DNA of 64,000 bases from Colias croceus (taxonomy: Eukaryota > Arthropoda > Insecta > Lepidoptera > Pieridae), in the NCBI RefSeq assembly GCF_905220415.1, contig NC_059547.1:4786501-4850500 (forward strand), given 5' to 3'. The notes under the pieces were generated by a model. It did no database searches. It was not told where the DNA came from and saw only the letters and a list, made by a program, of their open reading frames with translations. Made by a program: the position numbers and the translations under genes. Shown one piece after another: positions 24,501-38,100 of the stretch (positions within the stretch are counted from its first letter, which is position 1; each line of letters starts with the position of its first letter).

Positions 24501-27500
24501 CGTAAAATTGAGAAAGTTATAATTATATTCAGATCTTCAAAATATTGTTAGAATACTGTCGGCTCCGGAACAAATTACAAGTGACAGCAATATTGAGAGG
24601 TAAGTGACGAAATTATAGTGAAATTTGTATTTATTTTTACAGTTTTATACTGTCTTCTTTAATTACCTAATTTTAAGATAAATAAATTGGTGCTTTATTT
24701 ACCTACAGAAGACATTCTTGTAAGTTTTTATATTGGTTGATTTTAAATGAGGTTTAGCTTGTTTTCAGGTTTCAGTCCGTCCATGATCATTTCGTCATAG
24801 GGATAACGCTTCTAAAGCTGTGTTCGTACTGACAGGCGGTTTGTAATGTGCCTAGAGCTCGGTACATACCGCCTGGCTGCTTGAAAGTCATCATAAAAGC
24901 TTTGTGAGTTCTTTGGGTATTTGCTTGACCTTTGACAAGATGTCACGACCATTCAATAATTAATTGAATTTTTTTTATATGAATGGAGACAAATATTAAT
25001 TACTATTTATTGCCCTATTTATAACCAGCTTTAATATCAATCCTAAATTATGTGCAATACATATTTTATAGTGTTAAAATAAAATATAAAGTCACGTCTT
25101 CCCATAGCATCATTATCAGCTAGAGTTGCGTTTTTGTAACGACGCGGACGCGACGTTCGAATCTCCATATTGTATTTTTGTGGACAAAGATGCTACAGGT
25201 GCTACGTAAGTGTGTAGCAGCATTTGTTTAATTTGTTTGTGTGATATTTAGGCCTAAAATATAGAGAACATATTTATTAAAAGGTGTAGTAATAAGTAGC
25301 TTATCTTTTGTTCTAATGTTTATTTCAAGATTGTTTCAAATTTGTAAGATTTGTTTAGAAAATACATTACCGTAGCATTTAAATGTAAAACAATCCGTAT
25401 TCGTCTACATATTATAATCACGCGACAACGAAAGGACAATAGACAAATTCCACAATTCACAAAAGACAACAGAACGTCCCGCTCAAAATAGTAAGCGCTC
25501 GAATAATAAAGCAGCCTAATTTAAAGAGCGACAAAGCAAGTTAGTGAAATTCCCCACAACGTAGCATTCGATAGGCGTGATTCGTGTCCGAACCGTGAAC
25601 ACCGGACACGCTACTCTGTAATCTGTCCCCTAGAACCGTGTGCTGCATAAATTAGCTGTAGTTAAAAGCACCCTTTTAATGGAAAGGCCAAATGAATGGG
25701 TAACGTCGGTCGACACTAACGCTTTGCGAAATTCGGGTGAAATCGCACTAGTGTAATACTAGGAGCCGGCGCGGTGACCGCAGGCATTTAAAATTGCGCT
25801 CTGCTTCGACGCGCCGTTTAATCGACGGGACGTTTGTAACGGAAATCGATGTTCAATTTGACAAACGGAGTATTTATAGTTTGTTCACAATGCAAATCCG
25901 CTTTGGTACGTAATGCGGCTAACCAAACGTAAGATCTTGGATCATTAGCATTTGAGCTGATCGCTGACGGTTCCTCTGATTACTGTATTAGTGAGATTGC
26001 GCATAAATTTTCAATAATCGAAAAATCTCAATTGCAATGACTTATAACTATGGATAATTGAATCTAATTCGAGGCGAATTTTATGCTATCCTATAATTCA
26101 AACCAAATTCTAATTAAAAATTATTAAAAATAAATAAAAAATTCAAGCATAACAAACCAGATATTATACAGTAATATTTAGAATAGCGACTTTTTATTTA
26201 TTTTTTTAACTTGAGTGCTCTGCGAATCAACTACTCTGGACCCGACAAATGAGGGCTGGGAATTAGATTACTTCTTTTCAACGCGTGAACGAGCAAAATG
26301 CGACAAACAAATTTATTCCATAATAGTTTTTGTTAAAGTACACAGTTCCTACATTAATTTCGCCAAATATCTACGCGTTTTATTAAAGGAATTTCATGAA
26401 ACCTTATCTTTTTCAATCAAACAAACAAAAAGTTAGCGCTTCAACATTAAATTACAAAAAAGGTATCTACTATTTCAATGGCTTTATAAATTCTAAGATA
26501 AAAGAATCTCATTTTATATTTCTCAAAGGATCTTGGATTTTGCATTGTATTCAAATTACCAAGGATAATTAACAAAACTTTATAGCATTCATTAAAATTC
26601 TCCTTTTGATCTAAACCCAAAATTTTATTAAGTGTTAACCAACGAACTGGTCTTCTTATAAATGTAGAAATGTATTTTATAGAGCCAGGGTGGATTGAAC
26701 GCTTAGATACACCATTGAATTCTTTCTCCTTAGACGAAGTTTTAGATTGGAGTCACATTTATGGTTGAAGTATTATTTTGTATGATAATCATAGTGCTCT
26801 TCTTATCTTCTGGGCTGGTAAAACAATTTTTAACTAATAATAAACATAAAATATGAAAATATTGATTTGTAAGGAAGTAAAATGTTGAGTGTTGCACTGT
26901 TTGCCAATAAGGAAAGTACCTTATAAGAAAATAATCATAGTAGTCATTAGCCGGGTTGCCACAGAGAAGCCTCGCGAAGTCAAAATACTCGATATTATTT
27001 TTGTTTAGCACCTCGGTTGTTTAATATTGGGACTACAAGACCTACCTAAGTTCTACCCTAAAAATAGTACCTATTTATTTGTCTAACAGGCTACTAGCCT
27101 AAAGGCTTACAAAATATATATATTTAAGCCGCTTAAACAATTTGAAAATAAGAGATAAAATTTCTCAAAACCCCTAATCAATTTTGACGAAGGTACAACA
27201 GATTAAACGTAAACATTCAAAACAATTAATTTTGTTCTAAATATAATATCAAGAAAAACACGAGTTCCGTATTATTATTATGCAAAGAGAAGTTAAATAG
27301 CGTAACGGAAGGAATTCAGTTTAGAAAGGCGAGGCAATATAGTCCAATTAAAGTTTATTGAAAGTTAAACCACTGAATAGTCGAACAAAGATTTAATTAA
27401 AATCTGATATTTAATCTCGTTCGTGTTCTCATTTATTAATTGACGTATCTTGTAACTATCATATTACAATTATTCCACGTATAATATACCTTGCTGTTAC

Positions 27501-29457
27501 TCCTGACGTCACTATAATTAAAATAATAATATCATTCCATTTTTATAACGCAGTTCATAGCTTATTTGTGTACAAAATGCTGCAAAGTTCACCTTTGCGC
27601 AGCGTAATTTTTATGAACTTGAAGGCGTGTACATTATCTATATGAAATTCCTAACAAAATATTCATTTTCGTCATACACTTACCTGTAGAAGCTCTACGT
27701 ACACAGGTATAACGCACAGTCACTTGACCGATATTTTACATCATTTAAACTCTTTTAGGGTCTGTTATTCTTTGTATCGTTTTAAAAAGCATTCAAATTA
27801 TATATAATTTTAACTCAAACTCTATTTGTAAGCTTAGAGTAAAATTTTATATTATACCTATATGTTTAGTTTGCTGTTTATGCATTCTTTAAATACGTAA
27901 TATTGTGCTCTTTTTTAAGTGACAAATCTTGCTACAATTGTACTGTCTCATTGGTACTTTTGTAAATTAAAATATCGAATTCATACAATTTAATATAGTA
28001 GATACATATTGAATGAAGTGGCTTTTTATTATTATGCTACGAAACTACTACGCAATTGCTACGCAAAAGCTTACACTATGTTGTTTGCTACTGCTTATTT
28101 CGTTCCTTTATGATGGTGTTTTTCTTCTTCGTTACGTTTTACTAGGTATACACGTCCTCAATAAAAATTTATTATCATGGCAATAAACTATGCTTTTTAT
28201 AAATATTTGGGATGAGTACAATAATACTCTGTATGACCATGGCCTATGGTCTATTTGTTCATATTCTTTCAATATGTTACAATATTATGGCGATTGTCTG
28301 ATTTTACTTGTGTTCTGCTAGTCTTCTTTTTAGTTTTGCATGCACACATACGCTCCAAGTTAATTAGAGGCTAATAATTTCATGGAACATAAGAAAGTGT
28401 TATTCCACGTAATGGAAGCAAATGAAACCGTTGCTTTACAATGCTAACAGCTATTTCTAGCATATTTTATCATGTAAAGCGGATTAACCACTCAAAACGG
28501 ACGGAGACTTAGAGGTTGTCACCTAATTTTTTATGCAGATTGACTTCAGAAAGTTTTCATAGCGGTGGCTGTGAATCGTAACTGATTTTAAACTTGCAGC
28601 TACCGCGAGTAATTAATTGTGTTACTTAACGTTCTTTTTCTGTTATTTCAGCTCTGACGAGTTTTTCTTCACGAATTCTATGCGGATTTTAATTTTAATA
28701 ACTATTTGGAGTGTTTTTAATTAATTTGTCTTGACAATTTCGTATTTTAGATTAATTTAGATTACGATGTTTTGAAGGCGTGTAAAATAAAATTAATAGA
28801 AATAAACTTAATATTTTTGTCAAACCTTTTTTTAAAATCTTATACGTATAAATGTATTATAGATATTGTACAGTATTTCAGACAATTAACCTTGACATTA
28901 TTAATAAAAGTAAATATAATGCTATTTATTCAAAATATCAAACTGTATTTTCAGTTTAATCAGACTTCGGTTACCCAAATATTCAGCAGCGAGTGTATGA
29001 AATAATTCAGTATGAAATATTAATAAACGAATATTCCAGTTTCTACTCTGACAAGATATAATACCACTTACGCAACTTCCCGTCAAAACTCTGTATTCCG
29101 TAACACACATTAAAGCTTTTTTATCCCATTATTCTTTCATACGGCTCGTATATTTCTTCGGTTTATCCCGAAATGAAGGCGTGTTTACATAACCTGGATG
29201 AACCGCTTACCAAATAATGACGGGAAAAGTTCGCCTAAATTCACACAAGGCCGTTTGATTTGACATCCCTAACCGGGGAATTGGAAATGTCTCGAACAAG
29301 GGAATGCCTCATACGTTATTCAACGTCTATTTATTGTGACTTGAAAACCGATCTATCTAGAATCTAACAGCCAACTCAATCTAGGCTAATGTAGGTTCGG
29401 TTTAAGATTTTTAATGGTACTTAGTTTAATCGATATGTCTATTGATGTACCATAATA
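21542..29457. other. no gene seen; two GC-richer patches
   Basis: Non-coding sequence with GC-richer islands at about 22640-22960 (with GTCCCGGCGCACGGCGACGG and ATTACGCGCGCGTTCGCG) and about 25560-25860 (with GGAGCCGGCGCGGTGACCGC). The frames here are short and carry no domain. A small inverted repeat sits at 24208. Confidence 0.45.
24208..24296. repeat. imperfect inverted repeat, possible small MITE
   Basis: GCAGTATTATTTCCAGTATA near the left edge pairs with CTAGAAAATATAATACTGC at the right, and the inner parts also match weakly. The arms are about 38-41 bp. The borders are uncertain. Confidence 0.45.
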
Positions 29458-30392
29458 GGGGAGAGGGGGGCATAATGGGGACGTTAAGGAAAATACACAG
29501 TAACATGATCAACGCAATGTATTTATTAATTAAAATGAATCACAACACTTTGGTTACTTATTAAACTATCATTTGGCATAGAATTTGGTGATGTAAATAA
29601 TCATATCACGTTATAATTTTAATTTTTTGAAACTATTATGAAAACCCCATCGTGCCCCAGGGTAGGGGCAGAATGGGGTACGTATTTATTTAGCGTCACA
29701 ATACAAGCACATGTGGATTTCTTCTGTATTGTCGTCATCTACACCAGCACAAGATATATGAGCCCACCGTCCACATAATTGACAAGCCACCCAACCTTCC
29801 GAAGACCTTAAGTAGTGTGGTTCCCGTCAAGGCAGTACATGCACATGGTATCCTCGTCGGTATTCTCTTCAGAAGAGTCTTTTTGGGTCTTCTGTTTCTT
29901 AGAGTTCTTCTTTAACTTGGGGTAATTTGGATTAGAACATTTCTTCGTTTTCTTAAATTGTTCTCGTTTTTTCTAACATAACGGGATACCCCATCGTACC
30001 CCGTAGCCATGTCCCCGTTATGCCCCAATTCTCACATTATTTTAAATAACAAATCAAATAAAATGAGTGAGGGTTAGAGTATTTTTGTTCAAAACATATC
30101 AATAAATAACTTATCTGCAATAACAAAGCAAATACATGATAGTAGCAACATAAAAACTTACCATTTTATAAGCGTATTCATAGTCACTCAAAATTACATG
30201 AAATTACGTTGAAAATCGTTTTTCCTATTCAAAATCAAACGTGCGCAGCCTTTCGCCGGTCACTTTCAGACTTAACAGAGATACAAATTGGCTACCTATT
30301 AGCGAAAACAAAACACATCTAGACCGTATAGTTTTCTGTAAGTGTGGATGGCCCCGTCGTGCCCCGCGTCCCCGTAATGCCCCCCTCTCCCC
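29458..30392. mobile_element. pogo-like (Tc1/mariner superfamily) element, decayed, with TA target sites
   Basis: The ends are inverted repeats: GGGGAGAGGGGGGCATAATG at the left and its inverse CATTACGGGGGGGAGAGG-type sequence (CGTAATGCCCCCCTCTCCCC on the plus strand) at the right. Both sides are flanked by TA (29456-29457 and 30393-30394). Further copies of the CCCCATCGTGCCCC motif occur inside. The interior carries, on the minus strand, a remnant of a cysteine/histidine finger like the one at the C-terminus of many insect pogo-type transposases. The catalytic transposase core is missing, so the element depended on another copy for movement. Confidence 0.8.
29686..29959 (-). pseudogene. C-terminal zinc-finger remnant of a pogo-like transposase
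   Basis: The minus strand first reads a Lys/Ser-rich stretch (KKTKKCSNPNYPKLKK and on to EENTDEDT) and then MCMYC. After a one-base frame change near a GACGGG run it continues YLRSSEGWVACQLCGRWAHI, SCAG, and ends MCLYCDAK with a TAA stop. The C..C, C..C, W.H..C, C..C spacing resembles the PHD-like finger at the end of insect pogo/Tigger-type transposases. Only this tail is left. The frame change and the absence of the DDE core show that it is a pseudogene. The family call is from memory of the motif pattern. Confidence 0.6.
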
Positions 30393-31531
30393 TACTATGT
30401 TTGGAGGCTGTCACCTGTATTAAGGTAAATATTATATAGGGCTAAATAAAGTACTTACTTTCTTATAAATCCCTTTCTAAAAGACAAATTGCTGAGTTAT
30501 TATCATCTCTTGTAAGCATTTACAAATTTTCGTAAACATAAGTAAAAACATGATTATAAATACGTGTATGTAATTTGACGACCCCTAATTAGTTGCAAAA
30601 GGTCTTATTAACTGCGATGTCAGTTCCTGGAATTAATTAATATTGTTTAGCAATACAATGAGGAACGCTGCCCATTCGATATATTTTTAATTGCCTTCTG
30701 ACTTGTTCATTTCACCGTAACAGTGCGTCGTATTCACGTATTTTATTCGCGAATATTAAACGAATATTTTTTATTCATTCAAGAAATTCTGTGTTCCATA
30801 TATTATAGCTGAAAGCAAAGTAATTACTTACAGAAACTACTTCAACCGGAGAATATGCATTTAGAATGCAAAAATTAATATCATTGTTGTTTGCACACGT
30901 ACCGTTCTTGTTTTCGCGTAGTTACTGCATTTGTTTTGGTAATAAGTATGATTCACGAAATTATTCGTTATTGTGCTAGGAATGGTTACAGTTATACATG
31001 TTTATAAATCTTTAAATTCAGAGTAACATTTCTTTACAAAGTAGGTAATTAAATACATTTTTGTCTGACTCACCGTCCAATGAGCCCACTATTTGTACGC
31101 GATAATAATTATATTGTTTAGTGAACTATTTGAAATAAAAGGAGCCTATTTTATTTCACATAACATCAGCTACTTATTAGTGAAAATCACCTCAAGTTGC
31201 TGTCCTAATTTTCATAGTAATTATCATACCATCATAGAAAAAAAGTATATTGCCTATGTTAGGAGTTTAACGACAACATTATTTGAGAAAAATGATAATA
31301 TTAAGTATGCCTTTAATAAAATAAATTACAGCAAATAACTTATAGATAATAATATTACGTCTTGTCTCGTATACCAGAGGGACAAACATTATTTGTATAA
31401 TACTATTTCTTTATATTACTTGTCGACAAATAATATTTTCAAGAAAACACCAATATTTCTTGGCTTATTTTCTTGGCTGTTCGTTATCAGATATCTCTTT
31501 TTAAAATAAGTCTAAAAAGTTGAAAGATGAT

Positions 31532-31582
31532 GACTTACACAGAACTCATTATGGTTTTAAAATAATGAGTTCTGTGTAAGTC
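31532..31582. repeat. perfect 21-bp inverted repeat with 9-nt loop
   Basis: GACTTACACAGAACTCATTA plus one base is perfectly repeated in inverse form after the loop GGTTTTAAA. Outside the 21 bp the pairing stops. The stem is too short and too perfect for an ordinary pre-miRNA. Confidence 0.85.
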
Positions 31583-31894
31583 CTTTAAGAGTTAATCCCA
31601 TCGATGGTAATGTGAGCGATAGAAAATGAAACAGTATATGGCTGGCTCGGTATTGATGTGCCTCCACCGGACCATATCCACTGCACTGAGTGAGCTGCTT
31701 CGTGTCAGCAATACTTTCGCGAGGCTCTATTTGAATCCGCCTTATGATGAGCCCGCCAAATAAATAAATATACTTACGCTATTAGGTGGTATCCCAAAAA
31801 ATTTAAACTAAGAAAACTTAAGGGTAGAGAAAAAAAATCCTCTGGCTCATGTGCATGCAGTTCGTCAAATGAAGTGATTGTTTTTAAGGTTTTT

Positions 31895-32045
31895 TATTTT
31901 AGTTGTATGATAGGGAAGCGCTTGACCACTATCTCGCCTGATGGAGAGCTGAGATGTGGCCTAAGGTAGAACGCACATCTCTAGAAGGTACCTGTTCACT
32001 CTTTTCTTGAAGACCTCCATATTGTAGGTACTCGTCGCTGCTTGT
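31895..32045. repeat. old lepidopteran interspersed repeat fragment
   Basis: GGGAAGCGCTTGACCACTAT, CTCGCCTGATGGAGAGCTGA, TGGCCTAAGGTAGAACGCAC and AGAAGGTACCTGTTCACTC have the order I associate with a widespread lepidopteran repeat (the CTCACCTGATGGTAAGTGAT family). This recognition is from memory. Confidence 0.5.
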
Positions 32046-35007
32046 TGTTTAACTTGTATCGGTGACAATAATTTAATGAGTTAATCTTATTAAACCAAGT
32101 TTTTTCCCTTTATTGAACCATATTTATTATTGTGATTTCTTTAACTATTAGTTAAAATTAATATAACATACAAATAGGAAAATAATAAAGAAACTTCTAG
32201 GTATAAAAGCTATTAATTGGTGTTGTCTTGCTAAAAATAACTTTTCCGCGAACTTAAAACTTCTTGTAGGTACCTACCTAATAATTTATTGGTAAACTTT
32301 ATACTTACCTATTACATTATTTGTATCTGTAAATACTATTGTCTATTAATGAAGGTTGTTTTCTTTTAATCTCCACCTTGGTTTAAATATCTGGCCCGGG
32401 GCGAGAATATGTTTTATATATAAAAAAATAAGACAATTACCTATCTAATAATATAAAAAACAAAATCATAATAATATATGGTTATATATCGATGTAAAAT
32501 AATATTTTTATGTTAAAGTTTATGATAGTACCTTTAACAGAGAATATTATTTTCATTTTACATGCACAAAACATGTCGTTTGAAACATATTCGTAAAACC
32601 CGTCCTTTGGCTTACAGGATATATCCACACATAGATGTTAGGAATCGTACAGGAACATTAATTATGTACGACGGTCGAATACTCTGACGTAAATGGATAT
32701 TTCTAATTAGAAAGTATGCAACAGTAAAACGTAATTAGCTGCTAACTGACTTCCTTTCTCAAATAAAATTATTTAATCTCTCCTATATCAAATAAACATA
32801 AATGTCAAGCAAATTACAGCCAATGGAGAATTGATTAAGAAATTAAATACTAAATGAGGCCATTATTAAAAAATCATGGAACATAATTCAATTTTCGCAT
32901 TTCATTACGAGCATAATAAACAAACAGTGCCGAGAGAATCGTTTTGGATTAAAAATGTCATTCAACAAAATGTTTGCCTTTATAATTGAGTGTGGAAATG
33001 AAAAGTGCTTCTGCGTGAATTTTATTCAGCTGTTTTAATATCATTGGACGAATGTTGTTTTTTTTTTTTGTAATTGTTTAGTTAAGCCCAAAAATATTAC
33101 TCACACAAATACTTACTTATCTGTAGAAAAAATGAATGGTATATAATATGTAGCTCGAGTACATGTACCAAAAAGAAATTCTCCCTGAGGATTAACATTC
33201 AAAATGAAGTTGTTTTAAATGAACCTACAAAATCGTGAACAAAAATAACTGATTTCAAGATCGCGGTAAATATAACTTTTTGTCTGATTTCATTTTATAT
33301 GCAAATAATATTAACAGCTCAAAAGGCTCTCATTTACCAGCGGGTCACCACGAACCCTTAGCTCATTTTTTATGTAGATTGCGTGGAAGAAAAGTTTCAA
33401 ATATCAGCCGTTGACATTTGAGGATCCTGCAACAAACACTATTGAGATTTCATATTTGGGAACGATGTTTTTGCACAATTGTATTCGTTCTAGAAAATAT
33501 GGTTTAACATTTGTACATGTTGTATTTGTTTAAGTTTATAGACTGATTTGACTGATTGATTTTTTAAAATCACATGTATCTTTATCACATCTTTATGTTG
33601 TATTATAAATATGTAGACTAGAAAAATACCATCTATATAATATCATAAAAATAAGACAAATGATAAGTATTTCTTATTCCGGAACATAACTAGCATATTA
33701 AAATTAACTAACACAGAAAACTAAAATTTTATAAAAATCCAAACTAACCACATGTTCCAGAAGAATAATAAATTACTTCGACAAAATCCTCGTGAAAGCT
33801 AATTCGGATTTTCATTTTAAAATATACGAGTTGTTCGTTAGCTATTAGCGGGGGCCGACAGTATGCATTACTGGGAGCGAGATTTTGCATTTCCATCTTA
33901 TTGTTGCCCCTCCCTCGTTTGGATGCAAATATTTTATAGTTCAAGCGCCCAGCCCGCTAGTTTCTTTCACTTGTAATTTGCTTTCGAGATGGTTTGTTTC
34001 TAGATTATTCTATTCAGGTTGTTCGCGCCACGAATTATTATTAGTCAGGGGTTTATGGTGAATAAAAAAAATGTCTTTTTAAAAACATTTTGCCTTGAAG
34101 AGTGATAGCTGATACACATATTTAGTTGTAGACGATTGTAATAAAAAATAACGTAGTATGGTTCCTAGTTTTCTTTTAAGAAAAATAATTTACTAAGAAA
34201 AATTTAGACGGAAGAAAATTTTGTGTGATGTATGTGAGTGTAATTAGCACGGTCCTTGCACGGTCTGAAGGAAATTGTTACTCGTTGAAAAGGTGTAAAT
34301 TTAAGAAGATTTATTGCCTTTACTTGAGGTTTTGGTCAAACTAAAATAAAACTCTAATGCTTTGGAAGTAAGAAGTTGAACTCAGCTAACACGGCGTTAA
34401 AAACAGATATCATAAAAAAACATTTATTATTGTATGAATCAGAATATGAGATGGTTTCATAATTATTTAATGATAGAGCGATGGAGCGTTTAAAACATGT
34501 TTATTTCTTCTGTCGCTGTTGTTTTATTTAATTTTACATATTGCAATATTTTTTCCGCAAACATAAAAGATGAAATCTTAAAATAGGAGGTAAATATTCA
34601 CGCCGCAAATCTACAGTCCACAAACAATCTGCAAACAATAAATTAATATTCCTTCACATATTTAATTAAACTTGTTGTGTTAAATTTTATAAATAAAATG
34701 ATGGAATTGTGTTAAAATTTGTAAATTTATAACACCGATATTATAGATATTATATTCAGTACATTCAACCCTTGATGTACACATTTTCCTAATTATCCTA
34801 AAGAGGGAAAATGGGTCTAAGACATCCTCATTTCTTAGTCACAGGCATAATAACAATTATCACACGATTTATATGTAACCACTAACGCTTATCTGAGACA
34901 AAAGGTCAACCCTTGTCCAGGCGTCACCTAATTTGTAGCAAAACTTTGATTTATCCAGCAATTAAAGCATACTTTTAATTTAAATGTCGAATATATTTCA
35001 CTGACTA

Positions 35008-35178
35008 AGGGCTGACTTTTCAATCCTTGGTTAAAACTTATTCATCGAATTACGTATTAAACAACCATTTCAAAAATGTATTCTAATTATCCGTATATGA
35101 CAGTTTACAGGTGACATTTTATCGTGTAGTACTTTATTGGACGGATAAGTTTTAACCAAGGATTGAAAAATCGGCGCT
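35008..35178. mobile_element. 171-bp MITE with TA target site
   Basis: The termini AGGGCTGACTTTTCAATCC and, inverted, AGCGCCGATTTTTCAATCC continue as a matching TTGGTTAAAACTTAT on both sides, giving arms of about 37 bp. Each end abuts TA (35006-35007 and 35179-35180). This fits a Tc1/mariner-type non-autonomous element. Confidence 0.75.
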
Positions 35179-38100
35179 TAATAAATGATTGAATATTGCA
35201 TTCGGTATTCACCGTTTATTTTATTGTATTCAATTAACTGTCGTGTTTAGATGTAATTGGGATATAATTTTAATATTTAGGTAGTTGAAAAAAGTCTATG
35301 TAAATGTTTTGGATTATATTGTGTAACTGAGCCTTCTATAAATAAATAAATACTAAGTTCGTCTTTTCAGCTATGGAGCAATACGCATTGCAGCTATCGG
35401 CGTACCCGTTTGCGACTGTACTCGACTGTACTACGACGCTCATAAAAATACGCCGCTCTTTAAAGTTTTCATACTGTTGGTATATCAAAGCAAGCCAAAG
35501 TTGAAGTAATTATTGTGCTCAACGCTAATGAGAATAAGAAAGTGGCCCAGTACATGACGGGTCGTGTAAAATATACATTAAATTATTATACGTCCTATAT
35601 TTTAATTCGGTAGATATTGAAGATTTTATCAAAGATTACATTAACAAAATCAATACTATAACCTACTTATGTTCGTTGTTTGGCATCATAATTATCTGTA
35701 TAGGTAGAGTTTTCTGCCGCCTCTACTCTGTAGAAACTGCTTTGAATTGGTGGTAGATAAATGGTAAAAATTATTATGTTAAGACGATGAAAAAGTTCTT
35801 CTAGGTGTCTAATTGAATCAATAAATCTTTGAGATTTTTCTATCGGACTAACGAAACTTTAATTTACAACTGCTTACTACTTATTCAGATTACTTTGAGC
35901 ATAATATTCAGTATCCTACACTCTACAGGAATATTTTATCCAGAAATACTATAAATCAATACCGGTGAACGAAACAAGTGTTCTTGAGGTCGGTTTGAGC
36001 ATCTCATAACTTATAAGAGCTAAGACTAACCTTTATTGCATGTCTAGGAAGTATAGCATTACTTCAAGCTAAGATGTATCGCTTCTGCTATTTTCTAACA
36101 AAGAAAATGTAGTTTTTGACGTAACATTCCTAATTCATCATGTGCTTTTTGTTTTATTTCGCTTGTTACATTTTGTGTAACGTTTATTATCAAAGTTTAT
36201 AATGTGTGTGAAAAATTGTAACGTTTTACTGGTGTTTGTGTGTGCTATTTATGAATGTTAGATAATACGTAACTGATTTCATTTTATTTCCTTAGATTTA
36301 GTTATTATTCATCGTAGGTATAAGATAATAAGATAATTATTTCAAAGCGCACACTTTTACTCAAATAAAGCTAGGATTATGTTGTTCTTCATAATATAAT
36401 ATTGTACAAATTCAAAATAAACACGGCCGTAAATATGAATGATAAACAGACCTCTTCCAGGTAAAACAAACATATTATATTAAATGTGTATTGTGTTTGT
36501 TTCGAGATGAAACGATAATATTATAAAAGGCGTTATATTAAATTGTATAATATCATAACACCACTATATTTTATACCACATATTATTTAAGGTATTTCCA
36601 CATCTATGAGAATTGTTTTGACTACGTTTCTGAAAGGTACTTAAGTAATAACTTACCTGATGCACTTCGTTTATAAGTAGGTACCTATGGAACTTTCCTT
36701 CCTTCTCAGACGTAACACATCAGAAATGAAATTAATTGTGAAATTAAATTTATAAGTATCTATCTATAAATTTAGGTTTAAACGTTAGACTTCTTCAAAA
36801 TTCCTCTGCAGAGTAATTTTATTTAAATGTATGTAAAAAATGCCGCTTTCAAAGGCGAGCGAGTCAATTTCAAACGAACACTTATCCCTTTTATAATATC
36901 TTAACAAAAACGGGTGAAAATTATTCCGTTGACAGGCCGCAGGCTGGAGGGCCGCCAGGCGAACGCTAGCAGATCTGCGGCTTTTTATATACGCACCAAA
37001 TTTTACTACCCAAAGTGTACTTCGTTTTAATTTAGCCATTTTGGCACGTCCCGACGGAACTGCGGATCATTTGTATCAGTAATACAGATAATATGATCCG
37101 AGACGCGACGACAAAATTACTTGCGCTCTCTGGAGACTTGTTTTGTTTTAATGGACCTCCTGAAATGCTTTTAGCTGATCATTTCGGACGCTAAGTTATA
37201 AGCAGTAAAATATCCACACAATTGGAACACTGCGCCTTTGTTACATTACGTTGAACAGTAAAATTGACTTCATCAAATATAATAATTGTAATCCCTATAA
37301 TTTTACGATGGAATTTAATCGTCCCCGCTGTGTACATTATTCAGTGAATAAATTATGTGGCCGTAAAGAGAGTAATTTCATTGAATTTTGGCCACAATCA
37401 ACGAAATATGATTTAAGGTTAACGCAAACATTTCATTTGACTTGCATTACATCAGCGTAGTTTTACTGACGTCACTGTGAAGCCTTCTTAAGCAATCTAT
37501 TACCGAACGTCGCTAAAGGCGACAGGATCGCCTGAATATGTATGAGCTATGAATGAAAAATCGATCTCGACAGATTATTCAACAGAGAGGCTCATTAGAC
37601 AAGGGATTAAATATTGTTATATTTCGTTAACATACCGTCTTGATATCGTAAACGTGCTCCAGTGCCTCTTATAGAGCGATTAATTTTGAATTGTATATTA
37701 CAGAAGATTGTACAAAATGTTATTCAATATGTAAGAAATATTGTCGATTTATTTCATAGTATGTATATAACTGTTACTAATCCAGTTTTACGATTAATAA
37801 TAATTATAATACTACAGACGCGCTATAAAAGTATTATAAACCAATTACTCAGAAAACAAAAAAGAATAAACCAGCTAGGCTTTACTTATCCTGTATTTTT
37901 CAGGCAGAGGTTTGTACCATTCATTGTGTTCGTATAAAATTGTTATTTTAATGAAGAGTTAGTTTGAAATATGCTTTTGGCACGGAATGTGTTGCACCTG
38001 TTAGATTTTAGAACACTTGTAGAACATGACATTTAATGTTCATACATCTAATTGTAGAACCACGGGAACATTTTCCTATTGTTAGATATATTAGTATACA

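Noticed and set aside
36785..37039. An 84-codon minus-strand ORF over a GC-richer patch
   Set aside because: The residue pattern shows no domain, and the GC patch alone explains the absence of stops.
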